Shown: positions 51,890-61,323 of the stretch, piece by piece
Layout: every line of letters starts with the position of its first letter
Position numbering within the stretch: the first letter of the stretch is position 1
NCBI GenBank assembly: GCA_038748775.1
Contig: JBCDIT010000005.1
Span: 1 to 64,000, forward strand
DNA length: 64,000 nt
Direction of reading: 5' to 3'
Source of the DNA: DAIQNV01 sp038748775
GTDB lineage: Bacteria; Planctomycetota; Phycisphaerae; Phycisphaerales; UBA1924
The notes under the pieces: model-generated
The model's input: only the letters and a program-made list of their open reading frames with translations
What the model was told of the DNA's origin: nothing
Databases searched by the model: none
Translations under genes and position numbers: made by a program

Positions 51890-54757
51890 TCAACCCCCCG
51901 GGCCGCTCAGAAGTTCGCGGGTCTTGCGCCGATTGAGCCGCCACATCGCCGGTGCCGCGGCGCCCACGCTGAAGAACATCACGACGCCCCACCCAAGCAC
52001 GACGGTGTCGACCGGGACTTTCACCGTGAGTAGCAAGCCGAGAAGCAACTCATAGATCCGTGCCCCGGCCCACGCGCCCTGGATCCCCATCAGCGTGCCG
52101 ACGACCCCCGCCGTGAGCGCGACAATCACCGCTTCACCCAAGACGAGCTTGACCAACTGCCCACGCTCTGCGCCCACAGCTCGGAGCACGCCAAACTCAA
52201 AGCGCCGGCTCTCGATGCCGGCCACGATCAGGTTGGCCACGCCGAAGCAGGCCACCAGCATGCTCACGACCGCGACCGCGCTGAACACGACCAAGGAGCC
52301 GCCGACAAACCCGATGATCTCTCGCTTGATCCGTCGGCCGCTCCCCGCGTCGAGCACCCCCAAGCCGAAGAGGCGTTCGCGCATCTGCTCGATCGCCCAC
52401 TGATCCGTGCCGGGTGCGTCGATTCCATCGATCGCCGCGGCGGCCTCCGCCTTCTCCCAGTCGATATCGACCTGCAAGAGCTGGATGTTGTCGCTCCCGA
52501 ACCGTTCTTTCATATCGCCGCGCGAGCCGAAGACTGCGTGTACCGACTGGTCGATGTACTCCTCGCCGATATTGAAGAACTTGCTCGCAAGGCTCAACCC
52601 CGGGCTGGTCACGACACCGACGATCTCGAAGTCATACCGCTCGTCGCCCTCGACGACCGTGAACACGTCCCCGACGCCCACGCCCTGGGCCACTTGGAAC
52701 TCGCGGGCCACGATGATCGCGCCGCCCGCTTCCAGTCGTGCGAGTGCCGTTTCCGCATCGCCTTCGAAGAACGTCAGCGACGTCATCTCGAAGAACTCGG
52801 TCGGCTCGAACGCGACAAAGCTCGTCGTGTAGCTCTGCAACGCGGCGACCCCGAACGCATCGGTCTTCACCGGGTGGATGGTGATGGCGCACGTCTCATC
52901 GACCCAATCGATCGCCTCGAGCTGGTCCTGGGCCTCGGGTGGGAGCCTCAGACCGTTCACGAACGCGTCGGGGAACTCGATCCGCCCCAGCCAATCGCGG
53001 AGCACGCTGCCCCCGTTGGTCCAGATCGAAATCATGAGCGCGAGCCCCGCCATCATCGCGCCGGCGGTAAACCCATGCCGAAAGGGCGTCGCCCCGACCG
53101 CACGCCCGAGCATCGGGCCGGGCAGCCCCAGCAAACGCGAGAGCGGACCCGACACCAAGCGGGACACCACGACCACCACCGGCACGCTCAGCAGGAAGTA
53201 CCCGACGAACATCGCCGGCAAACCCACCGTCGCGTAACCCCAAAACAGTGTGTCCTTGTCCGTCGGCAGTCCGACGGTAATCGCTTGGATCGTGATCCCG
53301 AGTAGCGCGAAGCCCAGAACCCGCCAGATCTGCACCGGACGTGCCGCGTGTGCTCGACCCGAGAGCCCCTTGAGCGGGCTCGTCCGGGCCACCTGCCACG
53401 CCGGCCAAGCGGCCCCCAGCACGCCGGCGAGCACCGCACCGAGCCCGCTCAGCGTGACCATGTCGAGCGGGACCGCGAGCCCGCTTGGCACAAAGTCGCT
53501 GTACCACCAGATCATGATCGCCGCGAAGCCGACGCCCATCGGAGTACCGATGAGCGAACCAACGAGGCCGATCCCCAAGCCGGTGAAGAGCTGCCCGAGC
53601 GCCATCTGCCCACGCGTCGCCCCGATGCAACGCAAGATCGCGAGCGAACGCTGCTGTTCCGCGACCGCCGTCGTCATCCCGGTCATAATGATGAACGCGG
53701 CGGAAAGCATCGCCAGCATGCTCGCGAGGATGAAGCCGATCTGGTTGCTCGCGAGGTTCTGCTCAAGACCGCTTGTGACCTTCTCCGTCGTCTGCAGAAC
53801 CAACCCCTCGCCGACGTCGGGGAGATACCTTGCGACGAAGGCCTCCGGATCGACGCCATCGGCGAGATCCAGCTCGATCAGATCGAGCTGGTCCGAATCG
53901 CCGGTGATCGAGGCCAGCGAGTCGAGGCTCATCATCGCCTGTGGCAGCCCACCGAGCGGCGGGGGGGCGCTGATGCCGACGACCTCAAGCGGAACGGTTC
54001 GGCTGAAGAGCTGAGCCAGACCCATCTGGAGCTCTTGGCTCACGCCCACGCGATCAAGCGAAACAGGTGTGCGAAACTGCTGCACCGCTTCGGCCGCATC
54101 GCCCGGTCGCACACCCACAGCCTCGTTAAGCGCGAGCGCCGCCTCGGGACTGCTCGCGCCGCCGGCGATGTCGGGGACCGGCAGATCGAGGTACTCAATT
54201 TCTGTGCCGGGCGTGCTGTAGCCTGAGCCCTCACCAACGTCACGCCGCCGTTCGACGAACGCGAAGCTCAGTTTCTCCGCGAACAAGGCATCAATCATCA
54301 CCTCGCCGTCGCGCTCCGGCACGCGTCCGGTGATGATCTCCGGAGGGCGCACGTCGAACTCGACCGAGAGGTCGACCCCGTTTGCGTACCCGGTCGCGGC
54401 ATACGGACGCTCGATAGCCGAGTAGCCCTCACCCGATGCGTCAAGAACGGTGAGTGTTGTCCGGAGTGATAGCGGGTTCCGCTTTCGCGGCACGGTCCGC
54501 TCCACGCCGTCCCAGGCCTTCACCGTCTCAAGCCACTCCGCATCGAAGGTCGAACCGGCGCCCTCTCCGGTAAGGCGAACCTCCGCCGACCCGAGCTGGC
54601 GTTCCATCTGCAACTCGATCGCGCCGTTCGCAGACGCGAACCCACACGCGACAGCCGAGATCAACGCGGCCGACAACGCGACCGCCGCCACCAGCAACGA
54701 CGCGCGGCTAGGCCGCGCCGAGACACTGCTGATAGCGAGCCGCCACGCCGCCCGCAT
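51890..54757 (-). CDS. FtsX/MacB-type ABC transporter permease
   Basis: The 955-residue protein has two FtsX-like halves: an N-terminal helix (~20-40), an extracytoplasmic domain of ~280 residues, a helix cluster (QIGFILASMLAMLSAAFIIMTG and SLAILRCIGATRGQMALGQL), then a second external domain and a last cluster (ESRRFEFGVLRAVGAERGQLVKLVLGE). The two LR-IGA/VGAxRGQ blocks are the coupling segments that touch the ATPase. Such transporters extract lipoproteins or lipids or move peptides (LolCE, MacB type). The gene overlaps its ATPase by 50 nt. Confidence 0.9.
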   Translation of the reverse strand: MRAAWRLAISSVSARPSRASLLVAAVALSAALISAVACGFASANGAIELQMERQLGSAEVRLTGEGAGSTFDAEWLETVKAWDGVERTVPRKRNPLSLRTTLTVLDASGEGYSAIERPYAATGYANGVDLSVEFDVRPPEIITGRVPERDGEVMIDALFAEKLSFAFVERRRDVGEGSGYSTPGTEIEYLDLPVPDIAGGASSPEAALALNEAVGVRPGDAAEAVQQFRTPVSLDRVGVSQELQMGLAQLFSRTVPLEVVGISAPPPLGGLPQAMMSLDSLASITGDSDQLDLIELDLADGVDPEAFVARYLPDVGEGLVLQTTEKVTSGLEQNLASNQIGFILASMLAMLSAAFIIMTGMTTAVAEQQRSLAILRCIGATRGQMALGQLFTGLGIGLVGSLIGTPMGVGFAAIMIWWYSDFVPSGLAVPLDMVTLSGLGAVLAGVLGAAWPAWQVARTSPLKGLSGRAHAARPVQIWRVLGFALLGITIQAITVGLPTDKDTLFWGYATVGLPAMFVGYFLLSVPVVVVVSRLVSGPLSRLLGLPGPMLGRAVGATPFRHGFTAGAMMAGLALMISIWTNGGSVLRDWLGRIEFPDAFVNGLRLPPEAQDQLEAIDWVDETCAITIHPVKTDAFGVAALQSYTTSFVAFEPTEFFEMTSLTFFEGDAETALARLEAGGAIIVAREFQVAQGVGVGDVFTVVEGDERYDFEIVGVVTSPGLSLASKFFNIGEEYIDQSVHAVFGSRGDMKERFGSDNIQLLQVDIDWEKAEAAAAIDGIDAPGTDQWAIEQMRERLFGLGVLDAGSGRRIKREIIGFVGGSLVVFSAVAVVSMLVACFGVANLIVAGIESRRFEFGVLRAVGAERGQLVKLVLGEAVIVALTAGVVGTLMGIQGAWAGARIYELLLGLLLTVKVPVDTVVLGWGVVMFFSVGAAAPAMWRLNRRKTRELLSGPGG

Positions 54758-55445
54758 CGAGTCCCTCCGTTTGAATCTCGCCGTGCATCACGCCGTCGCG
54801 AACGACGTGGATCGCTCTGCAATGAGCCGCCGCCGCCGGTTCGTGGGTCACCATGACGACCGTCATAGACCGTTCCGAGGCGATCTCTGCGAGCAAGCCC
54901 CAGAGCTTCTCGCTCGTTTCCGAGTCGAGGTTGCCGGTCGGCTCGTCCGCGAACAAAACCGGTGGTTCGTAGAGCAGAGCCCTCGCGATCGCCACGCGCT
55001 GCTGCTCCCCGCCGCTCAGCGCTTCGGGACGGTGGCTGGTCCGACCAGAGAGCCCGAGGCGATCGAGAAGCTCGGAACTGCGCGATCGGAGCTTGGACGA
55101 ACCATCCCCCGCAAGCAGGCCCGGGAGCTCGACGTTTTCACGCGCCGTGAGCGTTGGGATGAGATTGAACTGCTGGAAAACAATCCCGATTTCGCGCCGG
55201 CGGTACGTCACCGCGTCGGCTTCGTTGAGCCGCCCAACGTCACGCCCGGCGACCTCGATGGTCCCACTATCGGGTGTGTCGAGCGCCGCGAGCAGGTGTA
55301 AGAGCGTGCTCTTCCCGCTCCCTGACTGGCCCATCACCGCGTAGAAGCCCGGATCGTCGATCTTGAGATCGAGACCCCGGAGCGCGCGAACCGACTCGTC
55401 GCCGAGGTGATACGCCTTTTCTACACCCTCACACCGGATCATCAA
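54708..55445 (-). CDS. ABC transporter ATP-binding protein (LolD/MacB type)
   Basis: Walker A is GQSGSGKST (39-47), the Q-loop is IVFQQFNLIPTLTARENV, the signature is LSGGEQQRVAIARAL, Walker B is VLFADEPTGNLD and the switch His is in VMVTHEP. The DEPTGNLDS string and the FNLIPTLT Q-loop are typical of the LolD/MacB/FtsE group. It starts the two-gene transporter unit, and its 3' end overlaps the permease start by 50 nt. There is no third component such as MacA or TolC next to it. Length is 245 residues. Confidence 0.93.
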   Translation of the reverse strand: MMIRCEGVEKAYHLGDESVRALRGLDLKIDDPGFYAVMGQSGSGKSTLLHLLAALDTPDSGTIEVAGRDVGRLNEADAVTYRRREIGIVFQQFNLIPTLTARENVELPGLLAGDGSSKLRSRSSELLDRLGLSGRTSHRPEALSGGEQQRVAIARALLYEPPVLFADEPTGNLDSETSEKLWGLLAEIASERSMTVVMVTHEPAAAAHCRAIHVVRDGVMHGEIQTEGLDAGGVAARYQQCLGAA

Positions 55446-55582
55446 GGCACCTCATCGAACCCGATCCGTCGCCAACGCGGCAGAAGGCCCGCCGGAGCGG
55501 GTCGGAGGGGGTCTTCGCTTCCTTCGCCGTTCTGCAACGCTGGTTTCGCGTTCACCCGAATCGAATCGGCGCCGGCGGAGGG

Positions 55583-55960
55583 TCACCCCGCGTGGGCTTC
55601 GTACGCCTCGGCGTCCATGAGGTTCTCCAACCCCGACGCATCGCTGACTCTGATCTTCACGAGCCACCCCTTCTCGAAGGGATCCTCGTTGATCACGCCC
55701 GGATTGGCCTCCAATTCGGGGTTGACCTCTACGATCTCGCCAGCGACGGAACTGTAGATATCGCTCGTGGTCTTCACGCTCTCCACTTCGCCCACCGTCT
55801 CGCCGGCAGCGATCGACGTCCCGGACCCCTTCATCTCCGCAAACGTCACGTCCGTGAGTTGGTCGGCCGCGAAGGCGGTGATCCCAAGGGTGACCACGTC
55901 CCCATCCACTTTATGCCATTCATGGCTCTCGCTGTACTTCCGGTCGGTCGGAACACCCAT
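55583..55960 (-). CDS. gcvH: Glycine cleavage system H protein
   Basis: GcvH carries the lipoyl arm that shuttles the aminomethyl group among P, T and L proteins. The typical YSESHEW start region, ITAFAADQLTDV, and the lipoyl-lysine motif VESVKTTSDIYSS (Lys63) are present, then PELEANPGVINEDPFEKGWL. GGAGG five bases before ATG 55960 sets the start. Length is 125 residues, as expected. The gcvT, gcvP and lpd genes are not in the window. It is divergent from the TIM-barrel gene. Confidence 0.95.
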   Translation of the reverse strand: MGVPTDRKYSESHEWHKVDGDVVTLGITAFAADQLTDVTFAEMKGSGTSIAAGETVGEVESVKTTSDIYSSVAGEIVEVNPELEANPGVINEDPFEKGWLVKIRVSDASGLENLMDAEAYEAHAG

Positions 55961-56087
55961 AGCCGCCTCCAGCCAATCTGTCGGGCCCCATCGCCCGTGC
56001 CGCGCATGCTACCCAAACCGCCGCTCCTGCTCGAAGAGATCGCCCCGGGCCTGGCGGGGACCCACCCAACCGGGCTACGCTCGCTCG

Positions 56088-56984
56088 ATGCTGCTGACCT
56101 GTTGCGTGAGCTCGATCGCCGACCTCCTCGTCGCCAAACCCGGACGCGATCCCAAACTCGCGCTCGACGACATGCCGACGTACGTCAAAAACGAGTTGGG
56201 CCTTCACGGCGTCAACCTCACGACGGATCTGCTGGCCGGAGCCGGGAGGCAACGGATCGAGCGGCTCCGCGAGAGGGCCGACAAGGCCGGGTGCGCCTGC
56301 TTGCTGCTCATCGAGCAGGAGGCCCTCCCGTTCGGTGCCGAAGACCCCGATAAGGCCCAGGCGGCCGGCGACCGCGGCCGACGGGTCCTCCAGGCCGCCT
56401 CGCTCCTCGGGTGCAACGCCGCGGCGGTCTCCATCGACGCCCCGTTTGCCAACAACGCTGCGACCGATGAGGAGACGACCGACCGGGTCGTCGATCACGT
56501 CCGCATGGTCCTCGAGCGTGCCGACAAGCTCGAAATCAACCTCCTGGTCTCGCCTCGGCCGGGTCTGACCGAAGACCCGCAACGGGTGACCGACCTGCTC
56601 AAGAAAATCGGCGGGTTCCGGGTCGGCACCCTTCCCGACTTCAAATCAGCCTCGGAAGCCGAAGACCCCGCCGCCTACATGCGCCGCCTGACGCCCTACG
56701 CTTCGGTCGTCCTTGCAACGACATATGAATTCGAAGAGCCTTCTGAGGACGAACAAGAAGCCGGCGATAAGCCGGGCTCACTCGAAGACCTCGCCGACAT
56801 GCTCATGGCCGCCGAGCCCGCCAAGCACTCGACTTATGACCTCGAGCCGCTCCTCGAGGCCATCGGCTCGGTCGGTTTCGATGGCACGCTGGCCATCGAT
56901 TACCGCGGCGGAGGTGACGGTACACTCGGGTCGCTCCAGAGCCGCGACGCTATCGAGGCGGCCCTCGAAGCGTTGGCGGAGTAG
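56088..56984 (+). CDS. Sugar-phosphate-isomerase-like TIM-barrel protein (AP_endonuc_2 family)
   Basis: The 298-residue protein resembles xylose isomerase-like TIM barrels: an N-terminal SSIADLLV strand, LGLHGVNLTTDLL, CACLLLIEQEALPF, NAAAVSID, LEINLLVSPRPGLTED, then RVGTLPDF and a terminal TLAIDYRGGGDG. The common metal-binding Glu/Asp/His set is not obvious, so catalytic activity is uncertain. An acidic insert (EEPSEDEQEAGDKPG) lies near 225. The start at ATG 56088 begins MLLTCC. It precedes cmk by 21 nt and probably shares its transcript. Confidence 0.75.
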   Translation: MLLTCCVSSIADLLVAKPGRDPKLALDDMPTYVKNELGLHGVNLTTDLLAGAGRQRIERLRERADKAGCACLLLIEQEALPFGAEDPDKAQAAGDRGRRVLQAASLLGCNAAAVSIDAPFANNAATDEETTDRVVDHVRMVLERADKLEINLLVSPRPGLTEDPQRVTDLLKKIGGFRVGTLPDFKSASEAEDPAAYMRRLTPYASVVLATTYEFEEPSEDEQEAGDKPGSLEDLADMLMAAEPAKHSTYDLEPLLEAIGSVGFDGTLAIDYRGGGDGTLGSLQSRDAIEAALEALAE

Positions 56985-57005
56985 CAAAGCGAGGGAGGAA
57001 GACGC

Positions 57006-57794
57006 GTGCCTTTGACGCGTGGACCGCACGCCCCGATCGAGATATTCACCGAGGCACCGGTGCCGGCCAACACTCCGCTCATCGTGACCATCGATGGCCC
57101 CGCCGGTACCGGGAAGTCCACGGTCGCCCGTGCCCTCGCACTCCGGCTTGGCCTCGATTTCCTTGACACCGGAGCCATGTACCGCGCCGCCGCGGCCGTC
57201 GCCATCGATCAAAGGCTCGTTGATGCCCTCGAGGCAGGCGAAACCGCCGATCTGCTGGAGAGGATCATCGACGCCGACCTTCACTTTGATTGGCGGACCG
57301 ATCCGCCGGCGATCCTCGCCTGGGATGCACCCCTCGACAGCCGAATCCGCGAGCCCGACGTGACCGCAGTGGTCTCAAAGGTGGCCAAGGTGCGCACCAT
57401 CCGCAAGCACATGGTCCAGAAACAGCGGATCATCGGGCATCAGCACCCAAGACTGGTCACCGAGGGCCGCGACCAGGGCAGCGTCGTCTTCCCGGATGCC
57501 GCAGTGAAGTTCTATCTTGATGCCAAGCCCGAAGTCCGGGCCTCGCGCCGCGCCGCACAGATGCGCGACGCCGGCAAGCCAGTCGAGGTCGCTCAGCTTC
57601 TCGCCCAAATCGTCGAGCGCGACAAGATCGACTCGACGCGTGAGGACGGCCCGCTGGTGTGCCCGTCGGGAGCTGAGATTGTCGATACCTCCGCATTATC
57701 TCTCGATGAGGTCATCGTGATTCTCGAATCCATCACACGCGCACGCGTCGCCGAACACCTCGCATCACGTCCCGACGAGCCGACAGACGGATGA
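57006..57794 (+). CDS. cmk: Cytidylate kinase
   Basis: Cmk phosphorylates CMP and dCMP. The P-loop GPAGTGKST (31-39), LDTGAMYRAAA, RTIRKHMVQKQR, VTEGRDQGSVVFPDA, VKFYLDAKPEVRASRR and RDKIDSTRE follow the family order. The LID and CMP-binding parts are complete. The start is GTG 57006, with GGAGG at 56994-56998. Length is 262 residues, with an N-terminal extension of ~20 and a C-terminal extension of ~20. The stop overlaps the plsC start (ATGA). Confidence 0.95.
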   Translation: MPLTRGPHAPIEIFTEAPVPANTPLIVTIDGPAGTGKSTVARALALRLGLDFLDTGAMYRAAAAVAIDQRLVDALEAGETADLLERIIDADLHFDWRTDPPAILAWDAPLDSRIREPDVTAVVSKVAKVRTIRKHMVQKQRIIGHQHPRLVTEGRDQGSVVFPDAAVKFYLDAKPEVRASRRAAQMRDAGKPVEVAQLLAQIVERDKIDSTREDGPLVCPSGAEIVDTSALSLDEVIVILESITRARVAEHLASRPDEPTDG

Positions 57795-58519
57795 CGACGA
57801 AACCACCGCGCCGGCGATTCCGCGACCGTCATCCGGGCTCCAGCCTTGGCCACCTCGTCACCTACGAGTTCTGTCGCCAGTTCGCGTATTGGTTCATGCG
57901 CACGACCATGCGCCTCGAAGCGCTCCACACCGAGCGTGTCCCGTTGGACGGCTCGCTTCTGCTCGTCGCGAATCACCAGTCGTTCGTCGATCCGCCCGCG
58001 TTGGGCGGGCCTGTTTTCGAGCGCCACTTCGAGTTCTTGGCCCGCGCGACGCTCTGGAAGTTCGGGCCGTTCGGCAAGCTCATCGCCTCGCTCAACTCGA
58101 TCCCGATCACCGAGGGTGGCGACGCCGCCGCGATGAAAGAAGCCCTCGCCCGGCTCCACGCCGGCCGGGCGGTCGTGGTCTTCCCAGAAGGATCACGGAC
58201 CTTCGACGGGAAGACCCAAGAGTTCAAACGCGGCGCCGCGGTGTTGGTCAAACGGGCCAAGTGCCCGGTCATCCCCGCCGCGATCGAGGGCGCGTTCGAC
58301 GCCTGGCCCCGGACCAGTAAACGCCCCAAGCTCTTCGGTCCGCCCATCGCGGTCGCGTACGGGCATCCGATCGACCACGCCGAATTGATGGCCGATGGTC
58401 CCGACGCGGCACTGCAGCGACTCAGCAAAGAGGTCGAGTCGCTCCGCGGCGAGCTGCACGCCCACCTGAGATCGAAGACCAAGGGCAAGTACCCGACATC
58501 TGACGCACCAACGCCCTGA
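57791..58519 (+). CDS. plsC: 1-acyl-sn-glycerol-3-phosphate acyltransferase (PlsC family)
   Basis: PlsC-type enzymes acylate lysophosphatidic acid to phosphatidic acid. The acyltransferase motifs are NHQSFVD (His62, Asp67), RATLWKFGPFGKLIASLNSIPI, and FPEGSRTFDGKTQEFKRGA (from ~131), then PVIPAAIEGAFDAWP. No long hydrophobic anchor is seen, but an amphipathic N-terminal region may bind the membrane. It is translationally coupled to cmk by the ATGA overlap, a cmk-plsC pairing seen in other bacteria. Length is 242 residues. Confidence 0.93.
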   Translation: MTTKPPRRRFRDRHPGSSLGHLVTYEFCRQFAYWFMRTTMRLEALHTERVPLDGSLLLVANHQSFVDPPALGGPVFERHFEFLARATLWKFGPFGKLIASLNSIPITEGGDAAAMKEALARLHAGRAVVVFPEGSRTFDGKTQEFKRGAAVLVKRAKCPVIPAAIEGAFDAWPRTSKRPKLFGPPIAVAYGHPIDHAELMADGPDAALQRLSKEVESLRGELHAHLRSKTKGKYPTSDAPTP

Positions 58520-58599
58520 ATCTTGCCGCCGTGCCGAAGTGCGCGAACTTTTCGAGGGCCCCAAGCAAGAGACGTCGTCGTCTACGCCGCCGTCAGCTT

Positions 58600-59433
58600 C
58601 TATGCCGCCATCAGCTTCGCGACCCGCTTCTGGACCGGCGGGTGCGTGGCGAACAGGTTCGTCAGGCCCTTCGACCCCATCAGCGGCTCGACGATGAAAA
58701 GGTTGTTCTGCGCCGGATTCGGCTGTTGCATAGGGATGCGCCGGCTCACCGAGTCGAGCTTCTGCAACGCGCTCACGAGCCCCATCGGATTGCCCGCGAT
58801 CGCGGCGCCGTCGGCGTCGGCCGCATACTCGCGGCTCCGCGAGATCATCGCCCTGACGACCGCTGCCCCAACCGCTGCCAAGATGATCCCGATGAACGCA
58901 ACGAACGGGTTGCTCCGTTGGCCGGCGGCTCCGAATAGCAAACCCCACTGCGCGATAAACGCAAGTACACCCGCGACGGTCGCCGCGATGGTGCTCGTCA
59001 GCGTGTCGCGGTTCTTGACGTGCGCAAGCTCGTGCGCCATCACACCCTCGAGCTCGTGGTAGTCGAGAAGACGAAGCGCACCCTCGGTGACAGTAACCGC
59101 CGAGTGCTCCGGGTCGCGCCCGGTCGCGAACGCGTTCGGGGCGTCCTGAGGGCAGATGTAGACCTTCGGCATGGGCAAGTCCGCACGCCGTCTGAGGTCA
59201 TCGACCATCCGGTACAAGTCACCGCCGTTCTCCGCGTCAACGGCACGACCACGCATCGCCTTGATCGCGATGGTGTCGCTGAAAAAGTACGCGAAGACGT
59301 TCATAACGCCGCCGATCAACAACGCCGGAAGAAGGAACGCCTGGTTGATCATTCCAGCGACGCCGATGAACAGACCCAGAAGGACCGCCAGCAGGACCGC
59401 CGTTTTCACGTTGTTCACGAAAGCCGTTGTCAT
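58600..59433 (-). CDS. htpX: Membrane zinc metalloprotease HtpX
   Basis: HtpX is a heat-shock-linked protease that degrades damaged membrane proteins. It has two N-terminal helices, the zinc motif HELAH (His134, Glu135, His138) with the third ligand in SREYAADADG, and two further helices after HELAH. PNAFATGRDPEHSAVTVTEGAL and THPPVQKRV are conserved family blocks. AGGAGA about ten bases before ATG 59433 supports the start. Length is 277 residues. It ends convergent with plsC and follows the TauE permease gene on the same strand. Confidence 0.93.
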   Translation of the reverse strand: MTTAFVNNVKTAVLLAVLLGLFIGVAGMINQAFLLPALLIGGVMNVFAYFFSDTIAIKAMRGRAVDAENGGDLYRMVDDLRRRADLPMPKVYICPQDAPNAFATGRDPEHSAVTVTEGALRLLDYHELEGVMAHELAHVKNRDTLTSTIAATVAGVLAFIAQWGLLFGAAGQRSNPFVAFIGIILAAVGAAVVRAMISRSREYAADADGAAIAGNPMGLVSALQKLDSVSRRIPMQQPNPAQNNLFIVEPLMGSKGLTNLFATHPPVQKRVAKLMAA

Positions 59434-59526
59434 CGGACCGATGTCTCCTGATTCGGGGCACCTCCAGCGCCCCGAAGTGGTTTCGGAATTCACCGGTCCC
59501 GGTTGCAACAACGAGGCCAGGCGGAG

Positions 59527-60333
59527 CTACCACCAGCCCGCCGCGCGGCCCCCGCCCAATGCCAAGATGACAGAGATCACGACCCGCAGAGCAGGTAGCT
59601 TCAGGCGGTGCGTCATCCACGCGCCGAGGGGTGCCCCAGCGACCGCGCCCACCGCCATCGCCCCAGCAATGCTCAGCGCCGCAACGCGGCTTTGGCTGTG
59701 CTCGGGCAGCGTCCAGACTTTCATCGCAGCCCCAAGTCCGGCGCTGACCCACATCACCGCCGCGCTCGTCGCGATCGCCCGGCGAAGCTGCATCCGGCAG
59801 ATCACCTGCATCAGCGGGACCATTACGATCCCGCCGCCGATGCCAAGCAGGCCGGCGAGAACCCCTGTCCCTGCGCCGATCGGCCCGATCCGCTTCCATG
59901 AGGTTCGAGCGTCGTCCAGCGAGCGTTCCGGCAACCCTCGAACCGTTTGGAACAGCGTCCAGGCGACAAAGCCGAAAAGGAACAGCGCCATGAGCTGTTT
60001 GAGCGGGCGCCCATCGAGCTGATTCGACAACCAAACCCCACCGACGATCCCGACCAGCATCCCCGGGATCAGCCGGTTCCGCACCGTGGTGTCGAGGGCG
60101 CCCTCATCTTTGTGCTTCCGACTGGAAGCGAGCGCGACGACCACGTTCACACACATAGCCGCGGCCGCGTAGAGGTGTTGTTCCGGGGCCTGGTTGTCGC
60201 TTGCGTAGGTGTACCCAAACACAAGCCCGAGCGCGGGGATCATCACGATCGACCCGCCGATCCCGGCAAGCCCGCCGACGACGCCCGCCACAAGCCCGAT
60301 CAGAAGTGCAATGCCCGAATCTGCCAGGTCCAT
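59527..60333 (-). CDS. TauE/SafE family sulfite/sulfonate exporter-like permease
   Basis: Eight hydrophobic helices are arranged in two similar halves, each with a glycine-rich start: LIGLVAGVVGGLAGIGGSIVMIPAL and GTGVLAGLLGIGGGIVMVPLM. This duplicated GxxxGGxxGIGGGxxxVP pattern is the hallmark of TauE/SafE. The substrate may be sulfite, sulfoacetate or another organic anion. ATG 60333 is chosen; the frame is open further upstream without family resemblance. Length is 268 residues. Confidence 0.9.
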   Translation of the reverse strand: MDLADSGIALLIGLVAGVVGGLAGIGGSIVMIPALGLVFGYTYASDNQAPEQHLYAAAAMCVNVVVALASSRKHKDEGALDTTVRNRLIPGMLVGIVGGVWLSNQLDGRPLKQLMALFLFGFVAWTLFQTVRGLPERSLDDARTSWKRIGPIGAGTGVLAGLLGIGGGIVMVPLMQVICRMQLRRAIATSAAVMWVSAGLGAAMKVWTLPEHSQSRVAALSIAGAMAVGAVAGAPLGAWMTHRLKLPALRVVISVILALGGGRAAGWW

Positions 60334-60625
60334 CCGTGGCTCCAGAGCTCTGAAATCAAGGGTAAATCCCGGTGCGTCCGAGAGTTTTCCCTCATCTGGG
60401 TGTTCAGGCGACCCAAGCCGAACAATCCGACCTCGGATCGTCACGAGGGTGAAAGAAAGGGCGACCCACGCCGATTCTCACCCTACCGTTGCGGTTGCCA
60501 CCGCGTCCGGCCGGTGCTCCGGGACGCGTGGCACCACACCTGAGGTTCAGGCGAGCAGCCTGTTCCAGAAGCGAGCTCCGGCGTTGGAACCGCCGGTCAC
60601 AATAGCTTTTAGACCAGATTTACTC
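60334..60625. other. Divergent intergenic region between TauE and 3D-domain genes
   Basis: The 292-nt gap should hold promoters on both strands. GGTGC...GCACC around 60509-60533 could form a hairpin. A TTGGAA near 60583 with AT-rich TTTTAG 17 nt downstream is the best plus-strand promoter guess. Nothing is coding-like. Confidence 0.4.
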
Positions 60626-61273
60626 ATGGCGCATAACGACGACCCCATCGCGATGTCCGTGGTCAGGCGCCGCCTGGCTTTGGAAATGACGGTGTTCTTT
60701 ACCGCCGCAGCTATCGTCGCCTGGTCGGCCGTTCTGGTGAAGGAAGCCCAGCACGCCACCCCCCTGATGTCGGTCGAGCTCAGCCCGAGCCAAGCCGCGT
60801 CTGCGGAGATCGTTCCGGCGACCCAGGTGATCGTTGCGACCCCTGAGGTTGCCCCGAGGTCGGAACTCGCGGCGGCACCGGACGCGGTCCGTTGGTTCAA
60901 CGGCCGCCCGATTCGCCCCTCGCGCACGCTCTGGATGACGGTCACCGCCTACAGCCCCGACCACCGCTCGTGCGGGATCTTCGCCGACGGCAAGACGTCG
61001 ACGCTTCACTCTGTTTGGACCAATGGCATGAAGCTGGTCGCTGCTGATACGCGCGTTCTGCCCTTCGGCAGCATGATCACTGTGCCGGGCTACGCCGGCG
61101 GCGATGTCGTCCCGGTGCTCGATCGCGGCGGCAAGATCAAGGGGCATCGTTTAGACGTCTTGTTCCCAACGCACCGCTCCGCACGACAGTGGGGTGTTCG
61201 CAAACTGCCGGTGGTTGTGTGGGAATACGCCGACGGGCTCCCGGCCCCCGATCCGCGTCGCGAGCGTCAATAG
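60626..61273 (+). CDS. Membrane-anchored 3D-domain (double-psi beta-barrel) protein
   Basis: An N-terminal helix (~20-41) anchors a periplasmic protein whose C-terminal ~110 residues form a 3D domain. The aspartates that name it are visible in MTVTAYSPD, PVLDRGGKIKGHRLDVLFP and the closing RQWGVRKLPVVVWEY. The same fold is the catalytic part of MltA-type lytic transglycosylases and of Rpf/Sps-like proteins, so peptidoglycan cleavage is possible. The SCGIFADGK segment with VLPFGSMITVP is typical of the stand-alone form. Length is 215 residues. Confidence 0.87.
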   Translation: MAHNDDPIAMSVVRRRLALEMTVFFTAAAIVAWSAVLVKEAQHATPLMSVELSPSQAASAEIVPATQVIVATPEVAPRSELAAAPDAVRWFNGRPIRPSRTLWMTVTAYSPDHRSCGIFADGKTSTLHSVWTNGMKLVAADTRVLPFGSMITVPGYAGGDVVPVLDRGGKIKGHRLDVLFPTHRSARQWGVRKLPVVVWEYADGLPAPDPRRERQ

Positions 61274-61323
61274 AACCCGCTCGATCGCGGAAACCTCTTT
61301 CGGTTCTGTCCGAACGAGGTGGT

